NCBI RefSeq assembly: GCF_000263715.2
Contig: NZ_CM001514.1
Span: forward strand, 1,474,936-1,538,935
Origin: Pseudomonas synxantha BG33R
GTDB lineage: Bacteria; Pseudomonadota; Gammaproteobacteria; Pseudomonadales; Pseudomonadaceae
Direction: 5' to 3'
DNA length: 64,000 nucleotides
Part shown: in pieces, positions 32,401-41,094 of the stretch
Layout of the letters: the number at the start of each line of letters is the position of its first letter
Position numbering within the stretch: the stretch's first letter is position 1
Position numbers and translations under genes: made by a program
The notes under the pieces: model-generated
The model's input: the letters and a program-made list of their open reading frames with translations, nothing else
What the model was told of the DNA's origin: nothing
The model's database searches: none

Positions 32401-33527
32401 TCTTTACCGACTCCGTGCCTGTCTCCGGTGTTCGACGCACGGCAGACGGCTACCTGGTGGCCGAGGCCTTCGTCGCCCGCACCGGCATTCAGGATTACCT
32501 AGGCTCCGAGATTGACCCAGACAACGAACACGGGCTGCGTGATGTACCAATCGTCAAGGTTTACCGGCCTGAGAGCTCGGTGTTCCACAAGGACGCGATG
32601 AACTCCTACGCCTACCGCCCCATGACCAACGACCACCCAGGCGGCGACGGCGTCAATTCCAAGAACTGGAAGGACGTGGCTGTCGGCAACACTGGCGGCG
32701 AGGTCATCCGTGATGGTCAGCGGGTGAAGGTGCCGCTGGTCCTCATGGATGCCAAGGCCATCTCGGACTTCGAGGCTGGCAAACGACAACTTTCCATGGG
32801 CTATGGCGCTGAAATCATCTTCCAGGATGGCGTAACGCCAGAGGGCGATGCGTATCACGTCAGCCTGGGCCCAATGAAAATGAATCACCTCAGCCTGGTG
32901 CACAGCGCGCGGGCTGGCGAAGAGTTTCGTATCGGTGATAGCAAACCAAATACCCCAACAGGAGGCCATGACATGGCTGATGCACTGCGAAAACTCCTTG
33001 TCGATGGCATCTCCATTGATGTCACCGAGCAAGGCGCCCAGGCCATCGAGAAGCTGAACACCAAGCTTGCCGACGCTGCCACCGCCACCAAGACCCTGAC
33101 CGACGCGCACGCTACTGCAATCGCGCTGAAGGATGGTGAACTGGCCAAGAAGGACGATGAGATCACCAAGCTGAAAGCAGCTGTGATCAGCGATGCCGAC
33201 ATCGACAAGCGCGTCACCGCCCGTGCCGATCTGCTCACCAAGGCCAAAACCATCGCCGATGCCGACTATACCGGCAAGACCGATGCCGAGATCCGCAAGG
33301 CCGTGGTCATCGCCAAGCTGGGTGATGCAGCCGTAACGGGCAAGGCGGACGCCTACATCGACGCGCGCTTCGAGATCCTGGTGGAAGACGCCGCGAAAGA
33401 CCCGGCCGGCGACACCTTCCGCAAGCACATGATTCAGCAGGACGGCAAGACCGTCGGCGACGAATCGGAAAAAGCACGTCTGCAGATGATTGTCGACATG
33501 CAAACCGCCCACCTGCCGAAGGCATAA
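32397..33527 (+). CDS. DUF2213 capsid maturation protease fused to scaffold
   Basis: 376 aa. Residues 1-180 (VPVSGVRRTADGYLVAEAFVARTGIQDY, FHKDAMNSYAYRPMTNDHP, SMGYGAEI, HLSLVHSARAG) are DUF2213, a prohead protease-like fold. Residues about 193-376 are a coiled-coil scaffold. A second start lies at the junction. Confidence 0.82.
   Translation: MIFTDSVPVSGVRRTADGYLVAEAFVARTGIQDYLGSEIDPDNEHGLRDVPIVKVYRPESSVFHKDAMNSYAYRPMTNDHPGGDGVNSKNWKDVAVGNTGGEVIRDGQRVKVPLVLMDAKAISDFEAGKRQLSMGYGAEIIFQDGVTPEGDAYHVSLGPMKMNHLSLVHSARAGEEFRIGDSKPNTPTGGHDMADALRKLLVDGISIDVTEQGAQAIEKLNTKLADAATATKTLTDAHATAIALKDGELAKKDDEITKLKAAVISDADIDKRVTARADLLTKAKTIADADYTGKTDAEIRKAVVIAKLGDAAVTGKADAYIDARFEILVEDAAKDPAGDTFRKHMIQQDGKTVGDESEKARLQMIVDMQTAHLPKA
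32973..33527 (+). CDS. Nested in-frame scaffold protein
   Basis: 184 aa, same frame and stop as the protease. ATG 32973 (MADALRKLL) has a consensus AGGAGG (32960-32965) 7 bases upstream, inside the larger gene. This is the lambda C/Nu3 arrangement: a free scaffold made from the 3' part. Residues are mostly helical, Ala/Asp/Lys-rich. Confidence 0.65.
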   Translation: MADALRKLLVDGISIDVTEQGAQAIEKLNTKLADAATATKTLTDAHATAIALKDGELAKKDDEITKLKAAVISDADIDKRVTARADLLTKAKTIADADYTGKTDAEIRKAVVIAKLGDAAVTGKADAYIDARFEILVEDAAKDPAGDTFRKHMIQQDGKTVGDESEKARLQMIVDMQTAHLPKA

Positions 33528-33537
33528 GGAGCACACC

Positions 33538-34017
33538 ATGGCTACTTACCAAACCACCTACACCAACGCTCCAGCCAAGGGCGTGCCCGGCCTGGTCGCC
33601 AACGAAGAGAAGTGCAACAAGATCAGCCGCACCGTCTCGAACGCTGAAGGCATTGTCTTCGGCGCGCCTGGCTTCCGTGTGGCTGGTGCTGGCAACGATC
33701 ACAAGATCGCCGCCACTGGCACCCTGTTCCTGGGCCTGGCCGTGCTGAGCGCAGCCGTACCGCCTGTGGCGACCGGTTCCACTCTGATCGACGGTTACCC
33801 GCGTGACTTCACTGGCGCGTTCATGACCGATGGCCAGATGTACGTAACCGCCGGCGCCGCTGTTGTGCCAGGCGATGACGTCTACTACGTCGCCGCGACC
33901 AATCGCTACGTCACGACCGCCGCTGAAGGCGCAGTGTTGATCCCTGGTGCCATCTTCGACACCACCGGTGCGAACGGCGACATCGTCGAAATCTCCCTCA
34001 AACATCGGAGCGCTTAA
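33538..34017 (+). CDS. Capsid cement (decoration) protein, Gp24-like
   Basis: 159 aa. Beta-rich and Gly/Ala-rich (DGQMYVTAGAAVVPGDDVYYVAATNRYVTTAAEG), like the phage cement family, and encoded directly before the capsid gene. It should stabilise the expanded capsid. AAGGAG before the ATG. Confidence 0.75.
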   Translation: MATYQTTYTNAPAKGVPGLVANEEKCNKISRTVSNAEGIVFGAPGFRVAGAGNDHKIAATGTLFLGLAVLSAAVPPVATGSTLIDGYPRDFTGAFMTDGQMYVTAGAAVVPGDDVYYVAATNRYVTTAAEGAVLIPGAIFDTTGANGDIVEISLKHRSA

Positions 34018-34018
34018 C

Positions 34019-34981
34019 ATGCCTCAAGTTTTCGAAGACGCTCAGTCGGCGTTCCCGTTCGTTCTGGCCCAGGGCCGGAACATCGAAACGCGCATCTACA
34101 CGCGCCGCTACCCGACGTTTAACTACGCCGCGAGCATTCCAGTGGTCACTGAAGGCGCTCCATGGGCTATCGGCACCACGTTCTTCACCGTCGATACCGC
34201 TGGTGAAGCCAAGTTCCTGTCGGGTTCGGGTACTGACATGCCGTTCAACTCGGCCACCCATGACCAGGCATCGCACGACTTCGCCATGATCGGCTCCGGC
34301 TGGGAATGGAACCTGGAAGAAGTGAACCAGGCCCAGCTGTACGGCATCAACCTGAGCGGCACCAAGGCTGATTCGGCCGCCGATAAGGTTGAGCGCCTGC
34401 TGAACAGCATTGCTTTCGTCGGTAGCACCGAGAAGCGCTGGACCGGCCTGCTGAACGACGGCAACGTGTCCCGTGTGGATGCGGCTGCGTCCGGCACTGC
34501 TGGTTCGACCTACTGGACCGCCAAAGACGTCGACCTGATCATGGCCGATGTGAACGGCTTGCTGGGAAGCATCCGCACCAACACTGGCGAAGTCGAGTGG
34601 GCAGACACCCTGCGTATGCCGCCTGATGCATTCCGCGCTGTGGCAACCAAGCGCATGGGTGCTGGCGATGGCTTCATGACGGTTCTGGAATACATGCGCC
34701 GCAACAACATCTACACCGCCGAAACCGGCCTGCCGCTGGACATCGCGCCGCTGCGTGAGGCCCGTAACGCTTCGCAGGATGGTGGTGGTCGCCTGGTTGC
34801 GTACCGCAAGGACCCAGAAGTGGTTCGCTTCCACCTGCCGATGCCACGCCGCGTCCTGGCCCCGCGCCAGAAGTCCATCATGGGCTTCGAAACCGGCATC
34901 ATCGCCCGTACCGGCGGCACAGAAATTCGTCTCCCGGGCGCCGTGGCGTACCTCGACGAAATCACCCCGCCCGTAGCCTGA
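34019..34981 (+). CDS. Major capsid protein, DUF2184 type
   Basis: 320 aa. N-terminal arm ETRIYTRRYPTFNYAASIPV, the loop NLEEVNQAQLYGINLSGTKADSA, RMPPDAFRAVATKRMG and C-terminal PGAVAYLDEI are the DUF2184 plan of HK97-fold capsids. It follows the cement gene by one base. Confidence 0.85.
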   Translation: MPQVFEDAQSAFPFVLAQGRNIETRIYTRRYPTFNYAASIPVVTEGAPWAIGTTFFTVDTAGEAKFLSGSGTDMPFNSATHDQASHDFAMIGSGWEWNLEEVNQAQLYGINLSGTKADSAADKVERLLNSIAFVGSTEKRWTGLLNDGNVSRVDAAASGTAGSTYWTAKDVDLIMADVNGLLGSIRTNTGEVEWADTLRMPPDAFRAVATKRMGAGDGFMTVLEYMRRNNIYTAETGLPLDIAPLREARNASQDGGGRLVAYRKDPEVVRFHLPMPRRVLAPRQKSIMGFETGIIARTGGTEIRLPGAVAYLDEITPPVA

Positions 34982-34993
34982 TAGGAGGTCGAC

Positions 34994-35173
34994 ATGAAAG
35001 TGACCAATAACTCGAAGGCGCTGCAGGGCGTGCATACGAAGTCTGGCGTTCAATACATCGCGCCAGGCGACTCCGTCGATGTAGACCTCACCGAAGCGGG
35101 TCTGAAGGGCGCCAAGCGCCTGGACTTCCTTGCCGTCGGCGAGGCCAAGAAAGCTGACAGCGACAAAAAGTAA
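34994..35173 (+). CDS. Small structural-region protein
   Basis: 59 aa: MKVTNNSKALQGVHTKSGVQ, IAPGDSVDVDL, then a Lys/Asp-rich end. TAGGAGG before the ATG. Proteins like this follow the capsid gene in many siphophages. Confidence 0.7.
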   Translation: MKVTNNSKALQGVHTKSGVQYIAPGDSVDVDLTEAGLKGAKRLDFLAVGEAKKADSDKK

Positions 35174-35216
35174 ATCCCGGAGCGGTTCGCCGCTCCACTT
35201 ATTCGAGGATTCGAAC

Positions 35217-35375
35217 ATGAGCCAAATCAAAGCAGAGCGCTCCGGCCATATCGCGGTCGTGACAGGCCCAGGCTTCGAGTATCAGAAATGCGGCGACCTG
35301 GCAGTATTTAAGCAGACCGGCAAGGTTCCATCCCTGCGCGCCGCCAAGGCGTTTTGCAAAATGTTCGCCTCCTGA
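35217..35375 (+). CDS. Hypothetical small protein in head module
   Basis: 52 aa, basic (MSQIKAERSGHIAVVTGPGF, RAAKAFCKMF). GAGGATT precedes the ATG. No family. Confidence 0.6.
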   Translation: MSQIKAERSGHIAVVTGPGFEYQKCGDLAVFKQTGKVPSLRAAKAFCKMFAS

Positions 35376-35411
35376 CCCAAGGCCTTCGGGCCACCTATTC
35401 GAGATATCCCG

Positions 35412-35933
35412 ATGCCTGATTTCTACGGTTCCGTCGCAGCTGCCGACGCCTATCACGCTGCGCGCGCTAATACCGCCTGGGCCGGCGATGAAGTGGCGAA
35501 GCAGGCCGCGCTGATCCGGGCATCGGCCTACATAGACGGTCGCTACCGGAAGCTGTTGGATTCTGGCGTGTGGCAGTCATTGTTCCCCGGCGTGAAGACT
35601 GAGGGCAGAGGGCAAGCCAGGGAGTGGCCGCGCACAGGCGCTTATGACTATGAAGGTCACCCGATCCCAGCGGACCAAGTGCCGATTGAGGTCGAGCAAG
35701 CAACGTACGAAGCCGGTCTTCGTGAGCTGGTCAGCCCTGGCAGCCTCAGCCCTGACTTCGTGTCCGCCTCAATGGTCAAGCGTGAGAAGGTCGGGCCTTT
35801 GGAAACTGAATTCGCCGTATCGGTGGGTGCGGACGCGGCCAGCTCGGTGCGACCGGTGATTAGCATCATCGACGAGATGATTGCACCGGTGCTGGTGGCT
35901 CGCTACACGCTGCCTGCGGTGTTTACGGTATGA
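35412..35933 (+). CDS. Head-tail connector, DnaT-like/gp6-like
   Basis: 173 aa. Starts with helix AAADAYHAARANTAWAGDEVAKQAALIRASAYID; the region EWPRTGAYDYEGHPIPADQVPIEVEQATYEAGLREL is typical of the phage family called DnaT-like ssDNA-binding protein, which in this place is a head-completion protein. Confidence 0.75.
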   Translation: MPDFYGSVAAADAYHAARANTAWAGDEVAKQAALIRASAYIDGRYRKLLDSGVWQSLFPGVKTEGRGQAREWPRTGAYDYEGHPIPADQVPIEVEQATYEAGLRELVSPGSLSPDFVSASMVKREKVGPLETEFAVSVGADAASSVRPVISIIDEMIAPVLVARYTLPAVFTV

Positions 35934-36985
35934 CCCCGGCGCAGATCATCCAGGCCATCGAAGGAATGGAGCCTGCGATGCAGCGGGCCTATCTGGAGCA
36001 GGTCAAGACGGTGGTCGGCGCGGCGACGGTTGCAGAAGTTGAGCGCCTGATCGCGGAAGAGGATGAAGAGGGCCTGGTCTCGCTGCTCAGCCTGGGAGCG
36101 CTGTCCGTGTTCCTTGAGCTGGCGCGGTCGGTGTTCATCGCCGGCGCCAAGTACGAGGTTAAGGCGATCGCGATCCCCCGTGAGCTTGGGCGTTTTGAGT
36201 TCGATGCCAGGCAGCCCGCTGCTGAGAAGTGGGTGTCGGCCAAGGCGGAAGAGATCCGCGCCAACGCATCCATCGACGTCCGCGCCGCTATTCGCGAAGT
36301 GATGGCTACTCGCCGACGCGTGGTCGGGTGGCCCAGTGCACAGCCTGCTGCAGTGCAGGTGGGAGTCATCGCTACGCCGATGATTCGCACGCCTCGCCAG
36401 GCAGCGCTTGACCTCCTGGGCCGTGTAAGCGCTCAAACAGGCTCACGCTCAGGCGGCGTCATCGGCCTGCCTGGCAACTATGCCCAGTACGTCCTGAATG
36501 CTCGTGCCCAACTCCTGGGCGGCAATCCCGACGAGATGCGCAAGTACTTGCAGCGCAAGCGCCGGGACCGCCGCTTCGATGGGATCGTGAACAGAGCAAT
36601 CAAGGCGGGAACGCCAGTCGCACAGGCTGACGTGGACAAGATCGCCGGTCGCTACGCTGATCGCCTGATGAAGACTTATGCCGAGATGTTGTCCAAGGCC
36701 GAGGCGCTGGAGTCATTCGGTGCCGGCCGCGACCAGGTGTATGAGCAGTTGATTGCTCAGGGCCTTGATCGTGATCTGGTAACGAAGACCTGGCGAGACC
36801 GAGGCGACAAGAAGGTCCGTCACACCCACTCAGTGATGGGCGGGCAAGAGGTTCAGAAGGATCAGCCATTCCAAAGCCCGAACGGTGCATTACTTAGGTA
36901 TCCGGGCGATACGAGCCTCGGAGCTGGGTGGAGTGAGCGCGCCAACTGCCGCTGCTCGGCCATCTACAAGATAAGGCGCAAGTGA
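35930..36985 (+). CDS. Head morphogenesis protein (MuF/gp7-like)
   Basis: 351 aa. The C-terminus KKVRHTHSVMGGQEVQKDQPFQSPNGALLRYPGD...RANCRCSAIYKI is the MuF-type signature with its HTH..NCRC metal-like motif. The N-terminal 200 residues are helical and could enter the capsid. ATGA overlap upstream, TGATG downstream. Confidence 0.8.
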   Translation: MTPAQIIQAIEGMEPAMQRAYLEQVKTVVGAATVAEVERLIAEEDEEGLVSLLSLGALSVFLELARSVFIAGAKYEVKAIAIPRELGRFEFDARQPAAEKWVSAKAEEIRANASIDVRAAIREVMATRRRVVGWPSAQPAAVQVGVIATPMIRTPRQAALDLLGRVSAQTGSRSGGVIGLPGNYAQYVLNARAQLLGGNPDEMRKYLQRKRRDRRFDGIVNRAIKAGTPVAQADVDKIAGRYADRLMKTYAEMLSKAEALESFGAGRDQVYEQLIAQGLDRDLVTKTWRDRGDKKVRHTHSVMGGQEVQKDQPFQSPNGALLRYPGDTSLGAGWSERANCRCSAIYKIRRK

Positions 36986-37371
36986 TGCCAGATATCTATG
37001 ACCGCGCAAAGGCCACGGCCACACGCATGCTCGCGCCGCGCAGCAAGGGCGGCAAAGGCCTGGAACTGGTGTTGCGCCGGGAGACATTGGGCGAATACGA
37101 CCCAGACAATCCGCAGCCGCCTGGAGAGCTGGTGCTGAACGGCTCAGGCTTCCGCGAGGAATACGACGACAAGTACATCGATGGCACGCTGATCGTTCGC
37201 GGCGACGTCAAGCTGCTGGTCTCGCCGGTGCAGCTCAACGGAGCCGACATGCCTTTGCCACTGAGTAACGACCGTATCCAGTTCGATGGCACCACCTACA
37301 CGGTGATCGCCGTCGGCCCATGGAATTATGCCGGCCTGGCGGTTGGCTTCGAGCTGCAGGTGCGTAAGTAA
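36985..37371 (+). CDS. Head-closure-like protein
   Basis: 128 aa, beta-rich (DGTLIVRGDVKLLVSPVQLN, YTVIAVGPWNYAGLAVGFELQVRK), the pattern of stopper/head-closure proteins. Position between MuF-like and HK97 gp10-like genes supports this. Confidence 0.65.
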   Translation: MPDIYDRAKATATRMLAPRSKGGKGLELVLRRETLGEYDPDNPQPPGELVLNGSGFREEYDDKYIDGTLIVRGDVKLLVSPVQLNGADMPLPLSNDRIQFDGTTYTVIAVGPWNYAGLAVGFELQVRK

Positions 37372-37817
37372 TGGCTAAACCTCATCACATGACCAGCCGC
37401 TACGGCGGGCTAAATGGCAGTTTTGCTGAGAGTCTGGCAGCGTTCGCGGAGCAGACCAAGGAAGCCATCGACGATGTGTTCCGTGAGGTGGTGATCGAGA
37501 TCGGCACTTCGGTCATCCGCCTGTCACCGGTGGACACTGGGCGCTTCAAAGGCAACTGGCAGTTTACCGTGGGCGCCCCTTCAAGTCAGAGCCTGGACAC
37601 TTTCGACAAGTCCGGACACGAGACCATTGCCGCCCTGGTGGCCGAAGTCAGCAAGCTTGAGGCTGGGCAGGTTGCCTACATCGTCAACAACCTGGTGTAT
37701 GCGATCCCGCTGGAATATGGGCACTCCCAGAAAAAAGCACCCTCTGGCATGGTGCAAATAACGCTTGCCCGCTTCCAGCAGATCGTTGAGGAAGCCATCA
37801 GGAATAACCAGGTATGA
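37371..37817 (+). CDS. HK97 gp10-family neck/tail component
   Basis: 148 aa. FREVVIEIGTSVIRLSPVDTGRFKGNWQF and YIVNNLVYAIPLEYGHSQKKAPSGMV are the gp10-family motifs. TAATG overlap with the preceding gene. Confidence 0.85.
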   Translation: MAKPHHMTSRYGGLNGSFAESLAAFAEQTKEAIDDVFREVVIEIGTSVIRLSPVDTGRFKGNWQFTVGAPSSQSLDTFDKSGHETIAALVAEVSKLEAGQVAYIVNNLVYAIPLEYGHSQKKAPSGMVQITLARFQQIVEEAIRNNQV

Positions 37818-38230
37818 GCCATAACATCATTTCGGCCGCTTTCGAGTCGCGCCTGCTGGCCTGGGCCAAGGCTCGAACTAAGCCCCTTAAGGTGGTGGTC
37901 GAGAACGAGACCTACACACCGGCTTCCGGCGAGACGTACCTGAGGGCCTTCACGCTGCCGGCGGTGACAGCCAGCAACACGCTCGGCGGCGACCACCAGC
38001 TGTACGTCGGCGTGTTCCAGGTCAACATCGTGGCACCGTCCGGCAAGTACCGGACCGAGGCGAGCGGCATTGTTGATGAGCTGGCCGCGCTGTTCCCGGT
38101 GAATCTGCGTATCCCTCGCGCTGGTCTCGTCGCCATCGTGCTTACGCCGGTCGGCCCAGGCCCAGGCATCCCTGATGGCAACACCTTCACCGTGCCGGCC
38201 TCGTTCCAGTATCGAGCCGACACCAACTAA
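37814..38230 (+). CDS. Tail terminator (gpU-like, DUF4128)
   Basis: 138 aa. Starts IISAAFESRLLAWAKARTKPLKVVVEN, then LRAFTLPAVTASNTLGGDHQLYVGVFQVNIVAP, the usual tail-terminator fold. It caps the tail tube before joining the head. Confidence 0.75.
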   Translation: MSHNIISAAFESRLLAWAKARTKPLKVVVENETYTPASGETYLRAFTLPAVTASNTLGGDHQLYVGVFQVNIVAPSGKYRTEASGIVDELAALFPVNLRIPRAGLVAIVLTPVGPGPGIPDGNTFTVPASFQYRADTN

Positions 38231-38252
38231 TTCGCCCGTTGGGCAAACCCAG

Positions 38253-38274
38253 AACCCGCCACTGAGCGGGTTTT
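38253..38274 (+). terminator. Terminator between head/neck and tail modules
   Basis: AACCCGC-CACTGA-GCGGGTT then TTG. Short T-run; may be partial. Confidence 0.7.
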
Positions 38275-38301
38275 GTCATTTCTGCAAAGAGGAAACAACC
38301 A

Positions 38302-38955
38302 ATGGCTTTCAAATTGCCCAACGGCGCTATTATGGAAATCGCGTCGGTGTTCAGTGCTGCTGTTCTGGCCACCGCCATCACCAACGCCAACCCTGCTGTT
38401 GTGTCCGCAGTTGCGCACACCCTGGAAGACGGCGATATCATCGTTGTGACATCCGGATGGACTCGGCTTAACGACCGCACCGCTCGTGTTGACGCAGCCC
38501 TGACGGATTCGTTTGCGCTTGAGGGCATTAACACCACCAAGACGAACGTGTACACGCCTGGCGCCGGGGTTGGCTCGGTGCGCGCCGTAAGCGGTTGGGC
38601 GCAGATCGCCCAAATCACTGAAGTCGCAACCAGTGGAGGTGATCAGCAGTTCACTACCTTCGGCTTCTTGGAAGACGATGACGACCGCCAATTGCCTACC
38701 ACCAAATCGCCAATCAGCATGACTATTACCGTCGCCGATGACCCGTTGCTGCCTTATGTGCCGATCTGCGAAGCCGCGGACGAAGACAAGGAAGCGCGCG
38801 TGGTCCGGCTGAAACTGCCGAACGGCTCCGAGATCTACTACAACGCGTACGTCTCGATCACCTCTACGCCATCTCTGTCCCGCAACAACATCATGACCCG
38901 CACTATCACTCTGTCGCTGGCTTCGCGCCCGACTCGTTACCAGGCGGCGGCGTAA
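38302..38955 (+). CDS. Major tail tube protein
   Basis: 217 aa. KLPNGAIMEIASVFSA start, tube-fold segments, and RVVRLKLPNGSEIYYNAYVSITSTPSLSRNNIMTRTITLSL, which is gpV-like. GAGG lies upstream. Next to the tail chaperones as in lambda. Confidence 0.85.
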   Translation: MAFKLPNGAIMEIASVFSAAVLATAITNANPAVVSAVAHTLEDGDIIVVTSGWTRLNDRTARVDAALTDSFALEGINTTKTNVYTPGAGVGSVRAVSGWAQIAQITEVATSGGDQQFTTFGFLEDDDDRQLPTTKSPISMTITVADDPLLPYVPICEAADEDKEARVVRLKLPNGSEIYYNAYVSITSTPSLSRNNIMTRTITLSLASRPTRYQAAA

Positions 38956-38958
38956 CCC

Positions 38959-39342
38959 ATGGCCAAGATCAAGATCGCTCCAAACCCAACGTTCAAGGCC
39001 AAGGTGCAGATCCCCCGCGTGGGTGGTGACGCGGTGGCGGTGGACTTCGAGTTCAAGTACCTCGACCGCATCGCGCTGTCGGCACTGTTCGACCGCTGGA
39101 ACACCGCGCGGGACGAGCACGCAACCAAAGTGCAAGACGAGGGCATGTCCTGGCAGGACGCCACGGCCTCCGAAATCGCGCTGCAGGTGAATCAGCTTAA
39201 GGACATCGTCAGCGGCTGGGGCTTCGACGAAAAGCTTTCTGACGAGTCAATGACTGCGCTGGTTACCAGTTGCATCGGCGCGCCGCAGGCAGTGCTGGAC
39301 GCCTACCAGGCTGCATACAAGCCGGCACGCCTGGGAAACTGA
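38959..39342 (+). CDS. Tail assembly chaperone (gpG-like)
   Basis: 127 aa, ending KPARLGN at the zero-frame TGA 39340-39342. Small, helical, placed between the tube and tape-measure genes as gpG. The last codons contain the slippery sequence GGGAAAC (39333-39339). Confidence 0.85.
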   Translation: MAKIKIAPNPTFKAKVQIPRVGGDAVAVDFEFKYLDRIALSALFDRWNTARDEHATKVQDEGMSWQDATASEIALQVNQLKDIVSGWGFDEKLSDESMTALVTSCIGAPQAVLDAYQAAYKPARLGN

Positions 39343-39656
39343 CCGGCGCTGCCCGCATCCTTTACGAGCAGGGGCCGTCAGAGGCTGATCTGGCGGCCTT
39401 CGGCATGACCAAGGCCGACATCCCCGATGAAGAGTACGAGGTCTGGCCAGACAACTGGCCGGCCTTCCTGCTGTTCGAGGCGATGTCCACGCAGTGGCGT
39501 GTGGGTATGGGCGGCGCCGTGGGCCTGGATTACAGCGCACTTAAACCGGTGGCCAGCATGATCGGCCTCAAGCGGGAAGAGCTGGCACAGGCTTTCCCCG
39601 ACCTTCGGATGATGGAGGCTGAAGCGCTGCTAGTGATGGGCGAGAGCCGCACGTAA
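38959..39656 (+). CDS. Frameshifted tail chaperone gpG-T
   Basis: 232 aa if ribosomes slip by -1 at G-GGA-AAC (39333-39339), where zero-frame codons are GGA AAC. After the slip the reading continues LTGAARILYEQG to 39656. The T part (TKADIPDEEYEVWPDNWPAFLLFEAMSTQWR) is typical and has no good start of its own. Both forms are needed to load the tape measure in lambda. Confidence 0.85.
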
Positions 39657-39695
39657 AACAATCAATGTGACGCGGCATGGCCGCAGGAGGCGAGC

Positions 39696-39935
39696 GTGAG
39701 AGAACTATCAGATTGGCTCACAGCGCAAGGCTACGCAGACCTTGCGCGCTTTGCAGGGCGGTCGCCTCAGGAACTGGAACAGGTGATCGTAACCAGTGCG
39801 ATGACTGAGGCTTCCATGGAGTACCTCTACAGTCTCTACGATCCGTTAATGTCCGCTCATCTGTTGGAAGATGTTTTTCGGATCATGGCTGTTCTTCAGC
39901 CGAAGGCTCTGGAATGTCGGAAATTGCCGACTTGA
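39696..39935 (+). CDS. Hypothetical small protein, GTG start
   Basis: 79 aa starting (GTG) MRELSDWLTAQGYADLARF, with AGGAGG 5 bases upstream. Its 3' end overlaps the antisense HEPN-like gene by 53 bases; the last 15 residues look unlike a normal end, so it may have been cut by insertion of that gene. Confidence 0.5.
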   Translation: MRELSDWLTAQGYADLARFAGRSPQELEQVIVTSAMTEASMEYLYSLYDPLMSAHLLEDVFRIMAVLQPKALECRKLPT

Positions 39936-40485
39936 TCTTGTCAAACATGGCGTCCAATGCCGACATGATTTGATTGGACATTTGTGAGGGGGGATTGGCA
40001 GCAATAATTGTGCTGATTGATCCTACGACACCGAATACCTGATGCAAGCCGAAAGAGATCGAACGCAGATCCTGAAGTGAATACGTTTTTTCGCTCTCGG
40101 TCGGCTTTTTCGCGAGGGTATTTCTTAACAGCGCCGCTTCTACTCCTGGCTCGCAAGGATTCCATTGCCAATGAGCAATCTCGTTTCTGTAGGTAGAAAG
40201 CTTCCGATACTGCGTGATCACCTTAAGGATGCGATCGCGAATGGCTGGATCTACATGATCGGTTTTATCGACAACAGCAGAGATGAAGTCTGCCATTGAT
40301 GAGCCTTTTAGTTTTAATTGTTGAATCAGCACCAGGTTCGTTTGGTCGTTTGTCTTGGTGAGTTGTTGCATAAGAGCAGCGAGAGCGGGGTCGCAATTGG
40401 CGTGTGCAACGACAATTTCACCAATTTCTTGCTTCATCCTGTCGCTAGGGCCAGAGGAAACTCCGTAATTTGATTCGTCACTCAC
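39883..40485 (-). CDS. HEPN-like accessory protein (moron)
   Basis: 200 aa from GTG 40485, GGAGG 5 bases upstream. All-helical. R100-N-x3-H105 in LSTYRNEIAHWQW fits the RX4-6H ribonuclease motif of HEPN domains. It is the only minus-strand gene between 20.2 and 53.7 kb, is A+T-rich and breaks the tail operon. Likely expressed in the lysogen; HEPN proteins are common in toxin-antitoxin and abortive-infection systems. Identity is inferred from the motif. Confidence 0.65.
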   Translation of the reverse strand: MSDESNYGVSSGPSDRMKQEIGEIVVAHANCDPALAALMQQLTKTNDQTNLVLIQQLKLKGSSMADFISAVVDKTDHVDPAIRDRILKVITQYRKLSTYRNEIAHWQWNPCEPGVEAALLRNTLAKKPTESEKTYSLQDLRSISFGLHQVFGVVGSISTIIAANPPSQMSNQIMSALDAMFDKIKSAISDIPEPSAEEQP

Positions 40486-40506
40486 ATTGACCTCCAGGTC
40501 ATAAAC

Positions 40507-40559
40507 GCGCCGATATTGGCGCAACCCCAGTCCTTGGGCTTGCAGGCGTAGGACTGGGG
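40507..40559. promoter_or_regulatory. Two inverted repeats between the accessory genes
   Basis: GCGCC-GATATT-GGCGC at 40507-40522, operator-like, just upstream of the HEPN-like gene. Then a 10-bp perfect stem CCCCAGTCCT/AGGACTGGGG at 40525-40559 with a 15-base loop and no T-run. Confidence 0.6.
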
Positions 40560-40685
40560 AATCCTTGCGTGTGGCAGGAGGCTACTACTGGCCGATGGTC
40601 GGGCGTTACTGGGGATTCGTACAGGCGGCTTTGGCGCTCCCCGTGGATGGTGGTAGATTGCCGCTATCTACAGGGAGGCAAGAGA

Positions 40686-41087
40686 ATGCTCATATTGGCT
40701 TGGCTGGTTATGGCCATACTTACCGCAATAGCTGCAAACGCGAAGAATAGATCTGCGATAACGGGTTTCCTGGTGGGGGCATGCTTTCCACTTGCCGGCC
40801 TAATAGGCTTCTTGATTGTTAAGCCGCTTCCACAACGGGCAGGATCTATTCCAAAAGGTCTCCTTGTTACAAGCTCAGGTGAGCGCGAGTGCCCGCACTG
40901 TGCTGAACTTATCAAGATGCAGGCCAGCAAATGCAAGCATTGCTCCGCTGATGTCACCCCTATCACTGAAGAGCAAGCAAGGGTTGCGCACTCCCAGCTA
41001 TATGAGCCAATGAGGCGAAGTCGAACACTAATCGTGTGTGCTATCGGGGTAGTGATAGTGACCGCTTCATATTTATACCAATCATGA
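40686..41087 (+). CDS. Zinc-ribbon membrane protein (moron)
   Basis: 133 aa. Spans at about 1-17, 24-44 and 112-130; between them a zinc ribbon CPHCAELIKMQASKCKHC. GGAGGC lies 8 bases before ATG 40686. With its own leader and a following terminator it is a self-contained unit. Superinfection exclusion at the membrane is possible but unsupported. Confidence 0.7.
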   Translation: MLILAWLVMAILTAIAANAKNRSAITGFLVGACFPLAGLIGFLIVKPLPQRAGSIPKGLLVTSSGERECPHCAELIKMQASKCKHCSADVTPITEEQARVAHSQLYEPMRRSRTLIVCAIGVVIVTASYLYQS

Positions 41088-41094
41088 TTATTGA

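Noticed and set aside
33998..35230. 410-codon minus frame opposite the capsid gene
   Set aside because: Antisense shadow of a confident structural gene.
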